A stretch of DNA of 64,000 nt from CAVVSD01 sp963750895 (GTDB lineage Bacteria > Actinomycetota > Thermoleophilia > Solirubrobacterales > Solirubrobacteraceae), in assembly GCA_963750895.1 (NCBI GenBank), contig CAVVSD010000001.1:620001-684000 (forward strand). Reading direction: 5' to 3'. The notes below the pieces were generated by a model. The model ran no database searches, was not told the DNA's origin, and saw nothing but the letters and a program-made list of their open reading frames with translations. The position numbers and the translations under genes were made by a program. Positions 48,065-56,119 of this stretch are shown here, in pieces. Numbering within the stretch: position 1 is the first letter of the stretch; the number at the start of each line of letters is the position of its first letter.

Positions 48065-49629
48065 CCGGCGCGCAGGCGTTCGACTACGTCGTCGTCGGCT
48101 CGGGCTCGGGAGGCTCGGTCGTCGCGCGGAGGCTGGTGGACGCGGGTGCGTCCGTCGCGCTCGTCGAGGCGGGCCGCCGGGACGAGAACCCGGCGATCCA
48201 CGACCCGGGCCGCTGGCCGGAGATGCCGTTCTCGCAGGACGACTGGGCCTGGTACACGGAGCCGCAGGAGGCCTGCCACGGCCGCCGGATCTACTGGCCG
48301 CGCGGGAAGGTGCTCGGCGGCACGAGCACGATGAACGGGATGGTCTACATCCGCGGCGACCGGCTCGACTACGACGGCTGGGCGTACCACGGGTGCCCGG
48401 GCTGGTCCTACGAGGACGTGCTGCCGCTGTTCAGGCGCTCCGAGGACTTCGACCGCGGCGAGAGCGAGGCCCACGGCGTCGGCGGCCCGCTGCACGTCAC
48501 GACGCGCTACGAGCCGCATCCGCTGCTCGCCGCGATGCAGGAGGCCTGCCTGGAGGCGGGCATCCCGTACAACGCCGACCACAACGACGGCGGCGAGCTC
48601 GACGGCGTCGGCCCGGCACAGCTCACGATCCGCGACGGTCGCAGGCACACGGCGGCCGTGGCGTTCGTGCACCCGATCCTCGACCACCCGAACCTGACCG
48701 TGCTCACGGACGCACGAGCGCTCGGGCTGCGCTTCGACGGTGCGCGCTGCACCGGCGTGGAGATCGCGCGCGACGGGGCGACGGAGGTCCTGGAGGCGAC
48801 CGCCGAGGTGGTCCTGAGCGCGGGGTCGCTGGAGTCCCCGCGGCTGCTCATGCTGGCCGGGATCGGGCCGGCCGAGGAGCTCGCGCGCCACGGCATCGCC
48901 TCGCGCGTGGACCTGCCGGGCGTCGGCGGCAACCTGCACGACCACTACATCGCGCCGGTGCTGCACTCCTCGCCGGTCGAGGTGCCGGCCGTCCGGCCCG
49001 GGCTGCAGCACCACCACGTCCACCTCTTCTGGCGCAGCCGCCCCGGCCTGCGGGTGCCGGACACGCAGCCGGTCATGTTCCACCTGCCGTTCGGCGCGGA
49101 CTGGTTCGAGATGCCCGCGCACGGCTGGACGTTCACGCCGGGCCTCGTGCGCACCCAGAGCCGCGGCCGGCTGCGACTGACGTCGGCCGACCCGACCGCG
49201 CCGCTCTCGATGGACCCGCGCGCGATGTCCGTCGACGCCGATCTCGACGCGCTCGCCGCCTCGGTCGAGCTCATGCGCGAGGTGGGCCACCAGCCGGCGC
49301 TGCGGGAGTGGACGACGGGCGAGGTCTATCCCGGCCCCGACGTCCGCACGCGCGAGGAGGTCCGCGACTACGTGCGCAAGACCGTCGGCTCCTACCACCA
49401 CCAGGTCGGCACCTGCAAGATGGGTCAGGACCCGGACGCCGTGGTCGACCCGGAGCTGCGCGTGTACGGCGTGGAGGGCCTGCGCGTCGCGGACGCGTCG
49501 ATCATGCCGTTCATCACGACGGGCAACACGAACGCCCCGACGTTCATGATCGGCGAGAAGGCCTCGGATCTGCTGCTGGCAGCGCAGGGGAAGGAGGTCG
49601 TGACGGCGACCTCCAGCATCGCGTCCTAG
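48061..49629 (+). CDS. GMC-family FAD oxidoreductase (choline dehydrogenase-like)
   Basis: 522 residues. FAD motif VVVGSGSGGSVVARRLVDAG at the N-terminus, GMC signature 1 in GKVLGGTSTMNGMVYIRG and signature 2 in AGSLESPRLLMLAGIGP. The active-site His pair lies in SYHHQVGTCKMG and the C-terminal FITTGNTNAPTFMIGEKASD. Oxidises a primary or secondary alcohol; substrate unknown. ATG overlaps the preceding stop (ATGA). It ends 14 nt before tRNA-Trp, the site of the island. Confidence 0.92.
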   Translation: MTGAQAFDYVVVGSGSGGSVVARRLVDAGASVALVEAGRRDENPAIHDPGRWPEMPFSQDDWAWYTEPQEACHGRRIYWPRGKVLGGTSTMNGMVYIRGDRLDYDGWAYHGCPGWSYEDVLPLFRRSEDFDRGESEAHGVGGPLHVTTRYEPHPLLAAMQEACLEAGIPYNADHNDGGELDGVGPAQLTIRDGRRHTAAVAFVHPILDHPNLTVLTDARALGLRFDGARCTGVEIARDGATEVLEATAEVVLSAGSLESPRLLMLAGIGPAEELARHGIASRVDLPGVGGNLHDHYIAPVLHSSPVEVPAVRPGLQHHHVHLFWRSRPGLRVPDTQPVMFHLPFGADWFEMPAHGWTFTPGLVRTQSRGRLRLTSADPTAPLSMDPRAMSVDADLDALAASVELMREVGHQPALREWTTGEVYPGPDVRTREEVRDYVRKTVGSYHHQVGTCKMGQDPDAVVDPELRVYGVEGLRVADASIMPFITTGNTNAPTFMIGEKASDLLLAAQGKEVVTATSSIAS

Positions 49630-49643
49630 ACTGCCGGGGCGCT

Positions 49644-49714
49644 GGGGGACTGGTGTATCGGTAACACGGCGGTCTCCAAAACCGCAACGCCAGGTTCGAT
49701 TCCTGGGTCCCCCG
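49644..49714 (+). tRNA. tRNA-Trp (CCA)
   Basis: Acceptor GGGGGAC pairs with GTCCCCC; anticodon stem GCGGT/ACCGC encloses CTCCAAA (anticodon CCA); T arm CCAGG-TTCGATT-CCTGG; discriminator G; no encoded CCA. Intact. Its 3' half, from the anticodon arm to a few bases past the gene, is duplicated at 52173-52218, marking it as an integration site. Confidence 0.94.
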
Positions 49715-49717
49715 CTC
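49671..49717 (+). repeat. attL: 3' half of tRNA-Trp
   Basis: From the anticodon arm (GGTCTCCAAAA) to CCCCCGCTC, three bases beyond the gene. Matches 52173-52218 except for one A in the anticodon loop run. The intact tRNA is kept at this side. Confidence 0.75.
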
Positions 49718-49747
49718 TCGAGATATCCCCGAGCGATCTGAGCCTTC

Positions 49748-49783
49748 GGCGCGCCCTGGCGCCGCGGGGCGCCAGGGCGCGCC
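49748..49783 (-). terminator. Perfect 16-bp hairpin after the haloperoxidase gene
   Basis: GGCGCGCCCTGGCGCC and GGCGCCAGGGCGCGCC flank a GCGG loop. On the minus strand it begins 6 nt after the stop at 49790. All 16 pairs are G-C except one A-T pair near the middle. A very stable terminator, also shielding tRNA-Trp from the opposite side. Confidence 0.8.
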
Positions 49784-49789
49784 TCTGGA

Positions 49790-51058
49790 TCAGCGGAAGG
49801 CGTGCTGGTTGCCCCAGTGGGCCACCTCGCGCCCGATCCTCGCGCCCTCCGTGTCGGCGAACCGGAAGTGGATGCCGGACCAGATGCGGGCTTCGACGAT
49901 GTCGTCTCGCAGCTGCGAGAAGCTCGTGAACTGCCGCGTCACGCCGCCGGGGGTGGTGCCGCTGAACCCCGCTTGGTCCCGGCCGTAGAAGTCCTGCATC
50001 GTGTCCACGACCGCGCCGCCGAACGTCGCCAGGCCGCTCGGGTGCTCGGGGTAGGTAGGGGAGGCGATCAGCGCCGTCCAGTCCGGGTCGGCCACAGTCG
50101 CGCGGTTTCCGTCGCTCGCCGCCTCCCGGATGGCGTGGAACGGCCGCCAGAAGCTGTACCGAGCCTTGTCGCGCCAGGTCACGATCAGCGCGTCCGCGGC
50201 GTTCGTGTACACGCGCGCCAACAGCCGGGCGTGATCGGCCAGGGTGCCTCCCTGGCTGCCCGCGACCGAGCGGATGATGCTCGCCATCGTCGCGGTCGCG
50301 TTCGTCGTGCCCCAATACTCGGCCGCCGCCGTCTGGTCAGGCGTCCGGGTCGAGCCCGTCGCCCGGCCGACCGCCTTCACCTCGTTGAGATCGGCCGCAT
50401 ATGCCGCCGAGTCGAGCGGGTGGGGTGCGCCGCCGCGGAAGCGATCCGGGTCGCGCAGGACGAACGGTGTGACGTCCTTCAGCCAGGCCCCCGGATCGGT
50501 CATCGTCGCCGGCGGTACCAGCCGCCAGCCGCCCGGCAGCGTGGACTCCGCGAAGCGGAACGGCCCGAAGCGACCGTCCCCGGCGCGCGCCGCGAGCAAC
50601 TCGGTCGCGGCGGCTTCGCCCGTGGCGATCCCACCGGCCTTCGCCGGCCCGTCCGGGATCGGAAGGAGCGCAGCCTCGTAGGCGGCCTCGATCACGGGCA
50701 GACGGGTAGCGGGAATCCCGAGCCCGCCGTTGACGAGTACGTGACGCGCGGCGGCCGCGACGGCGGCGTCCTGCGAATACCAACGCTTGGCCACGGGCGA
50801 GGAGACGTAGGGCTCGTGGCTGCAGACGATCGCGTTGACTGCGTCGTAGACGGCGGCGTGGACCATCGCCAGGTGCGCGGCCGAGACAGCCCCCTGGCCG
50901 GCGCCCGGGGGCGACGCAGTGCCGGGCGACTGCAGCGCCGCGGCGGCGACCTGGTTCCAGTCTGTCACCGCGTCCGCGCGGGCCGACGTCGGTGTCGCGA
51001 GCACGGCGAGAAGGGCAATACCGCCGAGCACGGTGCGCAGTGAGCGGGTGGCGCGCAT
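49790..51058 (-). CDS. Vanadium-dependent haloperoxidase / PAP2-type phosphatase family, secreted
   Basis: 422 residues with a signal peptide (MRATRSLRTVLGGIALLAVLATPTSARA). The three-part phosphate/vanadate site is recognisable: KARYSFWRP (Lys-x6-Arg-Pro), EHPSGLATF, and ARIWSGIHFRFAD (Arg, His). In the middle motif the normal PSGH is PSGL, so the acid-base histidine is replaced by Leu. The protein may therefore bind vanadate or phosphate without halogenating, or act as an unusual phosphatase. GGGAGGAG lies ahead of the ATG. Lies in the tRNA-Trp island; strong hairpin terminator follows. Confidence 0.85.
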   Translation of the reverse strand: MRATRSLRTVLGGIALLAVLATPTSARADAVTDWNQVAAAALQSPGTASPPGAGQGAVSAAHLAMVHAAVYDAVNAIVCSHEPYVSSPVAKRWYSQDAAVAAAARHVLVNGGLGIPATRLPVIEAAYEAALLPIPDGPAKAGGIATGEAAATELLAARAGDGRFGPFRFAESTLPGGWRLVPPATMTDPGAWLKDVTPFVLRDPDRFRGGAPHPLDSAAYAADLNEVKAVGRATGSTRTPDQTAAAEYWGTTNATATMASIIRSVAGSQGGTLADHARLLARVYTNAADALIVTWRDKARYSFWRPFHAIREAASDGNRATVADPDWTALIASPTYPEHPSGLATFGGAVVDTMQDFYGRDQAGFSGTTPGGVTRQFTSFSQLRDDIVEARIWSGIHFRFADTEGARIGREVAHWGNQHAFR

Positions 51059-51378
51059 GGCGACTCCTCCCATTCGTGGACCGGGAGGGCCGCGTGACGT
51101 CCCGTGGCTTTGGTGGTCTCCGAGGCTTCCGTCCGGTGCGGCCCCAGGCCGACCCTCTCGGGTCCACCCGCCCAAGTCAACTCGCGACGTGTGGTCCCGG
51201 CACGCTCGCCTCGCAGCGCCCGCGCTGCCATCGCTCCTTGTGCCGCCGTCTTGCACAGACACACGTGGGGCTGTGACCAGCCGCGCCGCGTTCCTCGAAG
51301 GGCGGCGTACCAATCGTCTTGACCCGCTCGCTCATCAGGTGAGAACATCGATCGGCCCAGACGATCACAGGGGGAGCC
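51059..51378. promoter_or_regulatory. 320-nt intergenic region with divergent promoters
   Basis: No convincing gene. It holds the haloperoxidase ribosome site at its left end. A candidate plus-strand promoter TTGACC (51319-51324) - 18 nt - GAACAT (51343-51348) precedes the 51379 gene, whose ribosome site is GGGGGAG. Base composition is less GC-biased than the rest of the window, consistent with acquired DNA. Confidence 0.4.
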
Positions 51379-51984
51379 ATGGTGCGTCTAGCTCGGGTCT
51401 TCTTGGTAGTCGCCGCCATCGCCGCGGTGACCGCTCCGTCGGCAGCCGCCGTCCCTGACCGGAAGCTCTCCGGGCTGCTCGGCGACATGTGGACGACGAT
51501 CCTCGAGACGCCGGTTGCCGACAATCCAGTCGCGGGCGGTGACCCCTGCATTCAGCTCGGCGCGAACATCGTTGCGCCATTCGGCGGTGGGTCGGAATTC
51601 ACGTGCATCGTCAAGCCAGGGACGAGGCTGTTCGTGGCCGCCTACAGCGCCGAGTGCAGCACGGTCGAGGGTCCACCGTTCCACGGGGACGACGAGGCCG
51701 AGCTGCGCGATTGCGCCGAGGACAATGTCGCTGAGTTCGAACCGGTGACCGCCACCCTCGACGGCCGACCGATCGCGCTCACCCAGGTCCAGACCGCGCT
51801 GCTGGACTTCGTCCTGCCACCGGACAACGTCTTCGGCCTGGAGGCGGGGACGACGGGTCAGTCGGTGGGGGACGGGTGGGTCGCGCTGCTGCACCCGCTC
51901 ACGCCCGGGTCGCACGAGATCCAGATCTTCATAGACGGGGACCTCACAAACACCACCACCATCGAGGTCCAGCCCAGAGCCTGA
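51379..51984 (+). CDS. Secreted hypothetical protein
   Basis: 201 residues. A clear signal peptide (MVRLARVFLVVAAIAAVTAPSAAA, cleavage after AAA). The mature part has four Cys (DPCIQL, FTCIVK, AECSTVE, RDCAED) that could form two disulfides, and ends with a beta-sandwich-like stretch (LHPLTPGSHEIQIFIDGDLTNTTTIEVQ). Codon use is less extreme than in neighbours. It lies inside the tRNA-Trp island, ending just before the integrase remnant. No family recognised; it resembles generic surface or binding proteins only in layout. Confidence 0.75.
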   Translation: MVRLARVFLVVAAIAAVTAPSAAAVPDRKLSGLLGDMWTTILETPVADNPVAGGDPCIQLGANIVAPFGGGSEFTCIVKPGTRLFVAAYSAECSTVEGPPFHGDDEAELRDCAEDNVAEFEPVTATLDGRPIALTQVQTALLDFVLPPDNVFGLEAGTTGQSVGDGWVALLHPLTPGSHEIQIFIDGDLTNTTTIEVQPRA

Positions 51985-52097
51985 CGCTCGGCAATCGCCA
52001 GGGACAGATCACGCTCGACCGCTACGGTCACCTCATGCCCGGCGCGGGTGCCGAGGCCCGTGGGCTGCTCGATGCCTATCTGGATCGCCAGATCTGA
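51981..52097 (+). pseudogene. Tyrosine integrase, C-terminal remnant
   Basis: The frame ending at TGA 52095 reads QGQITLDRYGHLMPGAGAEA and on to LLDAYLDRQI. TLDRYGHLMPG is the end of the phage-type integrase catalytic domain, with the active Tyr in DRYGH. Nothing upstream of about 51990 looks like integrase; the catalytic Arg and His boxes are gone. It ends 75 bp before attR. Confidence 0.75.
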
Positions 52098-52172
52098 CCC
52101 TGGCGTACCCACCGCCGTACCTACAAGGCTCTAGGATCTCGCGCCGGCGGGGCGTTTCGTGTCCGGAGGCCG

Positions 52173-52218
52173 GGTCTCCAAACCGCAACGCCAGGTTCGA
52201 TTCCTGGGTCCCCCGCTC
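52173..52218 (+). repeat. attR: partial tRNA-Trp copy
   Basis: GGTCTCCAAA followed by CCGCAACGCCAGG and on to CCCCCGCTC repeats the tRNA-Trp 3' half, one A short. There is no 5' half, so no tRNA can be made here. Marks the right end of the island. Confidence 0.75.
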
Positions 52219-52253
52219 GGCCGCACGATCACGTTGTGGGGAGGAGTGAGCGA

Positions 52254-52865
52254 ATGACGACTGGGTCACCCGAGGTTGCCGAGGACGGCGTCCCCAACCC
52301 CGTGTTCCACCACGTGAACCTCACGACGACGCGGCTCGACGAGATGATCGCGTGGTACGGGCTCGCGGCCGGGCTGCGCCCGAACTTCCGCGACCCGAAC
52401 ATCGCGTTCCTCACGAACGACCACGCCAACCACCGCCTCGCGCTGCTGGCCCATCCGGCGCTGCGCGACAACCCCGACAAGATCGCGCACACCGGGATCC
52501 ACCACACGGCGTTCGAGTTCGGGTCCCTGGACGAGCTGCTCACGCGCTACGAGACGCTGAAGGGCCACGGCATCGTGCCGCACTCGTGCCTCGACCACGG
52601 GCTGACGACGTCGTTCTACTACGCCGATCCCGACGGCAACAACGTCGAGATGCAGGTCGACAACTTCGGCGACTGGGCGGCGTCGGCGGAGTGGATGCGG
52701 ACGGCGCCGGAGTTCGTCGCCGACCCGATCGGCAAGTTCATCGATCCGGAGCAGATCGCCGAGACGAGGCGGGCGGGCGTCGACCCGCAGGAGATCCACC
52801 GCCGCGGCTTCGCGGGCGAGTTCGCGCCGGCGGTGACGCCGAGCCTCGGTCTGCCCGAGGTCTGA
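52254..52865 (+). CDS. VOC-family ring-cleavage-type dioxygenase
   Basis: 203 residues. Metal ligands of the vicinal-oxygen-chelate fold are visible: His in NPVFHHVNLTTTRLDEM, His in HTGIHHTAFEFGSLDELL, and Glu in FYYADPDGNNVEMQVDNFGDW. Similar to extradiol catechol dioxygenases of the biphenyl-diol type. A strong GGGAGGAG precedes ATG 52254. First of a tight three-gene operon with a glutathione transferase and a dihydroxyphthalate-decarboxylase-like protein, a set suited to degrading aromatic compounds. It sits just outside the island. Confidence 0.86.
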   Translation: MTTGSPEVAEDGVPNPVFHHVNLTTTRLDEMIAWYGLAAGLRPNFRDPNIAFLTNDHANHRLALLAHPALRDNPDKIAHTGIHHTAFEFGSLDELLTRYETLKGHGIVPHSCLDHGLTTSFYYADPDGNNVEMQVDNFGDWAASAEWMRTAPEFVADPIGKFIDPEQIAETRRAGVDPQEIHRRGFAGEFAPAVTPSLGLPEV

Positions 52866-52879
52866 CCGAAGGAGATCTG

Positions 52880-53602
52880 ATGCCCGACGTCGAGCTGTAC
52901 TGGGGGCCCGGGTCCTGCGCGCGCGTGCCGTTCATCGCGCTGGAGGAGGCGGGCGCGGACTTCACGCTGCACGTGATCAACCGGTTCGCCGGGGACGCGA
53001 AGTCGCCGGAGTACCTCGCGGTCAATCCGAAGGGCAAGGTCCCGACGCTCGTCGTCGACGGCTGGATCCTCACGGAGAACCCCGCCATCCAGACGTACAT
53101 CGCCGGCGCGTACCCGGACGCGGCGCTGCTGCCCACGGGCGATGTGCGGACGCAGCTCGACGCGCTGTCGACGATGGCGTGGTTCGCCAGCGGCATGCAT
53201 CCCCACGTCGGCCGCCTGCGCTTCCCGGCGAACGCGACGGCCGACGGGCCGGAGGCGTACGACGGGATCCGGGCGTCGTCGCGCGCCGAGCTCGAGAAGG
53301 GCTTCGCGATCCTCGAGCGCCGCCTGGCCGATCGGGAGTGGCTCTTCGGCGACTGGTCGATCGTGGACGGCTACATGCTGTGGCTGTGGTTCCGCGCGAC
53401 GGGGTCGGGCATGGACGGGACGCCGTTCCCGCGTTGCGCCGAGCATGCGCGGCGCAACGAGGCGCGTCCGGCCGTCGCACGCGTGCTCGACCGCGAGGAG
53501 CTCGAGTTCTCGCGCTTCGTCGAGGCCGGGACCGTCCCGGACGACATCCCGCCGCACCAGGTCGGCCGCGCGCCCGACGTGTCCGCGCAGCGCACCGCCT
53601 AG
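52880..53602 (+). CDS. Glutathione S-transferase family protein
   Basis: 240 residues. Thioredoxin-like N-terminal domain: ELYWGPGSCARVPFIALEEAGADF with Ser/Cys at the usual nucleophile position, VNPKGKVPTLVVDGWILTENPAIQTYI being the glutathione-site block, then an all-helical C-terminal domain. GST members of aromatic pathways isomerise or dehalogenate ring-cleavage products. AAGGAG sits 6 nt before the ATG, 14 nt after the VOC gene. The stop is followed immediately by the next start. Confidence 0.88.
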   Translation: MPDVELYWGPGSCARVPFIALEEAGADFTLHVINRFAGDAKSPEYLAVNPKGKVPTLVVDGWILTENPAIQTYIAGAYPDAALLPTGDVRTQLDALSTMAWFASGMHPHVGRLRFPANATADGPEAYDGIRASSRAELEKGFAILERRLADREWLFGDWSIVDGYMLWLWFRATGSGMDGTPFPRCAEHARRNEARPAVARVLDREELEFSRFVEAGTVPDDIPPHQVGRAPDVSAQRTA

Positions 53603-54448
53603 ATGCGCCGGGCCTCGATCGTCCTTGGCGACCATCCCCACTTCGCGCCGCTGCGATCGGGCGAGGTCGCGCCGGAGGGTCTGGAGCTCGAGTTCGTCGA
53701 CGTCGAGCCGACCAACCGGGCGTTCGCGCCGATGCTGCGGGAGGGCCGCTACGACGTCTCGGAGATGGCCATCACCGTCTTCCTGCAGGCGGTCGAGGTG
53801 GGCAAGCCGGTGTGGCTGCTGCCCGTCGTCGCCGTCGGCGGCTTCCACCACGGCAGCATCTACTGCAACCCGGCCACGGGCGTCTCGGCGCCGGGCGATC
53901 TCGCCGGCCGGCGCGTCGGGGTCCGGGCCTACAGCCAGACGACGGGGCTGTACGTGCGCGGGGTGCTGGCCGAGGAGCACGGCGTCAGCGCCGACCAGAT
54001 CACCTGGGTGACGACGGAGGGCTCGCACGTCGCCGAGTACGAGGACCCGGCGAACGTCGAGCGCTCCGACGAGAGCCTCGTCGGCCTCCTGGAGCGCGGT
54101 GAGATCGACGCAGCGATCCTCGGCCCCGGCCGCGAGCCCACGCCGTGGTGCGTGCCGCTCATCCCGGACGCCGCGACGGTGGGCGAGGCGTGGGGGACGC
54201 GCCACGGGCTCATCCCGATCAACCACATGGTCTGCGTCGGGCCCGCGATCGCGGAGTCCGCAGAGCTGACCGCCGGCCTGACGTCGGCGTTCCGCCGCGC
54301 CTACGACGCCGCCGCGACGCCGCCCGGCGCCGCGATCACGCTCGACCGCGGCGTCATCGAGTCGAGGATCGCGTTCGCGCTCGGCCTGGCGCGGGCGCAG
54401 GGCCTCGTGTCGTCCGACCTCGACATCCCGGCGATGTTCGCGGCCTAG
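53603..54448 (+). CDS. 4,5-dihydroxyphthalate decarboxylase-like / substrate-binding-fold protein
   Basis: 281 residues, no signal peptide. RRASIVLGDHPHFAPLRSGEVAPEGLELEFVDVEPTNRAFAPMLREGRYDVSEMA opens a periplasmic-binding-type fold, and LAGRRVGVRAYSQTTGLYVRGVL with TLMR-like loops resembles phthalate-pathway decarboxylases (Pht5), which share that fold. Absence of a signal peptide favours an enzyme over a transporter subunit. ATG directly abuts the GST stop. Its TAG stop shares CTAG with the convergent FG-GAP gene. Confidence 0.8.
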   Translation: MRRASIVLGDHPHFAPLRSGEVAPEGLELEFVDVEPTNRAFAPMLREGRYDVSEMAITVFLQAVEVGKPVWLLPVVAVGGFHHGSIYCNPATGVSAPGDLAGRRVGVRAYSQTTGLYVRGVLAEEHGVSADQITWVTTEGSHVAEYEDPANVERSDESLVGLLERGEIDAAILGPGREPTPWCVPLIPDAATVGEAWGTRHGLIPINHMVCVGPAIAESAELTAGLTSAFRRAYDAAATPPGAAITLDRGVIESRIAFALGLARAQGLVSSDLDIPAMFAA

Positions 54449-56058
54449 CCCGGCCTGCCGGTGCGGGTCACCCCACCGCGTCCGGTGGGCCAGGGCAGGT
54501 GCCGCGCGTCGGAGCGCGGCACGCGGTACACGTCGATGCCGTGGTCGATCGTCGTCACGACGATCTCCAGCCGCCCGTCGCCGTCGATGTCGGCGATCGA
54601 CGGCGCCGCCGCGATCCCGACGCCGTTGCCGTTGGCGGTCTGACGCCGGAGACGGACCTCGCGCAGCTTGCGCCCCGTCGCGGACAGCACGACGAGACGC
54701 CCCGCGCCGGGCGACGGGCCGTAGGTCCCGAAGACGAGCTCGGGGCGCCCGTCGCGGTTGAGGTCGGCGGCCACGACCTCCGACGCGAACGTCTCCGGCG
54801 CGCCGCGCGTGTAGTCGTAGCTCCAGAGCTTCCTGCCGCCCGGGCCGACGGCCCACACGCGCCCGTCGGGCACGGCGGCGACGATCTCCGGGCGGCGGTC
54901 GCCCCGGATGTTCACGATCGTCGGCGCCGGGATGCCGCTCGGCGGATAGAGGTCGTCGCCGCGCGCGGCCGGCTTGCCGGTCAGCGGCATGCGCTCGAAG
55001 CCGCGGTGGCGGCGGGCCGACCGGGCGCCGCCGCCCTGCGCGCTGTCGAGCACGGCGAACGCGTAGGACTGGGTCTCGTAGGGCTCGTGGCGCTCGACGT
55101 TCGGCAGCCCGATGACCTCGTTGCGGCCGTCGCGGTCGAGGTCCGCGATCGACGGCGGCGACGCGGTCCACTGCAGCCACGCGTTGCGGTTGATGTCGGG
55201 CCACGGCCCCGTGTGGCGGTGCATGTGGTCGTCCTCGACGCGCGGGCTCAGCCACCGGATGAACTGGCCCCAGCCGAGGCGCGCGCCGGCGTGCGCGTTC
55301 TCGCGGTTCGTGTACCAGGGCGACGCGAGCACCGAGGTCCCGTCGTGGTTGAACACGTTGACGAGGTGGTTGTCGTAGGTGACGACGATCTCCAGCTGCG
55401 GGTCGTCGTCGAGCTGGCCGATGCCGACGTTCTCGCCGAACGTCCCGTAGCCGTGGTTGCCGACGCCGTTGAACGTGGCGTCGCTCGCGTCGTACCTCGG
55501 CCATCCCGGCTCGTTGCCACCGGACCCGTCGAAGACGAACACCTGCGCGCCGGTCTCCGCCGTGTTCGTCGTCGTCGCGACGACCTCGTCACGCCCGTCC
55601 CCGTCGATGTCGGCGGCGGCGAGGCCGCGCGTCTCCGGGCACTGGCCGCCGCTGCACGTCGACGCGGGCCAGCCGGGCCTGACCTGCAGGGCGCCGCCGC
55701 GCAGGTCGTAGGCGGCGACCGTCCCGTCGTTGCCGCCCACCACGATCTCCCGGCTGCCGTCCCCGTCGAGGTCGGCGACGACGCTCGGCGCGTAGACCCG
55801 TCCCTTGCTCGCCGTCCCCTTGCCCAGCATCCGCCCGCCCGCGTCGAACACGAAGGTCGAGTAGGCGGGCGCGACGATCTCGAGCTTCCGGTCGCCGTCG
55901 AGGTCGACGAGCGAGGGGGAGGAGAACCAGCCCGTCTCGCCGGTCGCGATGTGACGCACGAGCCGCGGCGCCGCGACACCCGCGGCGCGCGCCGTCTCCG
56001 CGAGCGTCAGCGACGCGGCAGCGAGCAGGACGAGGAGGGCCGGCAGCCATCGGGACAT
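54445..56058 (-). CDS. Secreted FG-GAP/VCBS repeat protein
   Basis: 537 residues with a signal peptide (SRWLPALLVLLAAASLTLAETARA). At least six Ca-binding loops of the DxDGDG type recur: LVDLDGDRKLEI, VADLDGDGSREI, AADIDGDGRDEV, IADLDRDGRNEV, AADLNRDGRPEL, IADIDGDGRLEI. They mark the blades of a beta-propeller, as in integrin alpha and bacterial adhesins. Likely a Ca-stabilised extracellular protein with no catalytic motif. ATG 56058 gives the best signal peptide; GTG 56076 is possible. Monocistronic. Confidence 0.87.
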   Translation of the reverse strand: MSRWLPALLVLLAAASLTLAETARAAGVAAPRLVRHIATGETGWFSSPSLVDLDGDRKLEIVAPAYSTFVFDAGGRMLGKGTASKGRVYAPSVVADLDGDGSREIVVGGNDGTVAAYDLRGGALQVRPGWPASTCSGGQCPETRGLAAADIDGDGRDEVVATTTNTAETGAQVFVFDGSGGNEPGWPRYDASDATFNGVGNHGYGTFGENVGIGQLDDDPQLEIVVTYDNHLVNVFNHDGTSVLASPWYTNRENAHAGARLGWGQFIRWLSPRVEDDHMHRHTGPWPDINRNAWLQWTASPPSIADLDRDGRNEVIGLPNVERHEPYETQSYAFAVLDSAQGGGARSARRHRGFERMPLTGKPAARGDDLYPPSGIPAPTIVNIRGDRRPEIVAAVPDGRVWAVGPGGRKLWSYDYTRGAPETFASEVVAADLNRDGRPELVFGTYGPSPGAGRLVVLSATGRKLREVRLRRQTANGNGVGIAAAPSIADIDGDGRLEIVVTTIDHGIDVYRVPRSDARHLPWPTGRGGVTRTGRPG

Positions 56059-56119
56059 GCGCACGCGGCTACCCACGAGTGCACGTGCGCCACGCCGTAC
56101 ATCCGGCCACCCGCCTGGA

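Larger units (their letters stand above)
49671..52218. mobile_element. Small decayed integrative island in tRNA-Trp
   Basis: A 47-nt stretch covering the tRNA-Trp 3' half is repeated at the far end with one A missing, as expected for attL and attR. Between them lie a haloperoxidase-like gene, a secreted hypothetical gene and the last ~35 codons of a tyrosine integrase right beside attR. No excision or replication genes remain, so the element can no longer move by itself. Confidence 0.72.

Noticed and set aside
52183..52218. A second tRNA-Trp gene
   Set aside because: Only the 3' half is present; there is no acceptor 5' strand or D arm. It is the attR copy.
53603..54448. Binding protein of an ABC importer
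   Set aside because: It has no signal peptide or lipobox and no transporter genes beside it; the enzyme-like context is stronger.
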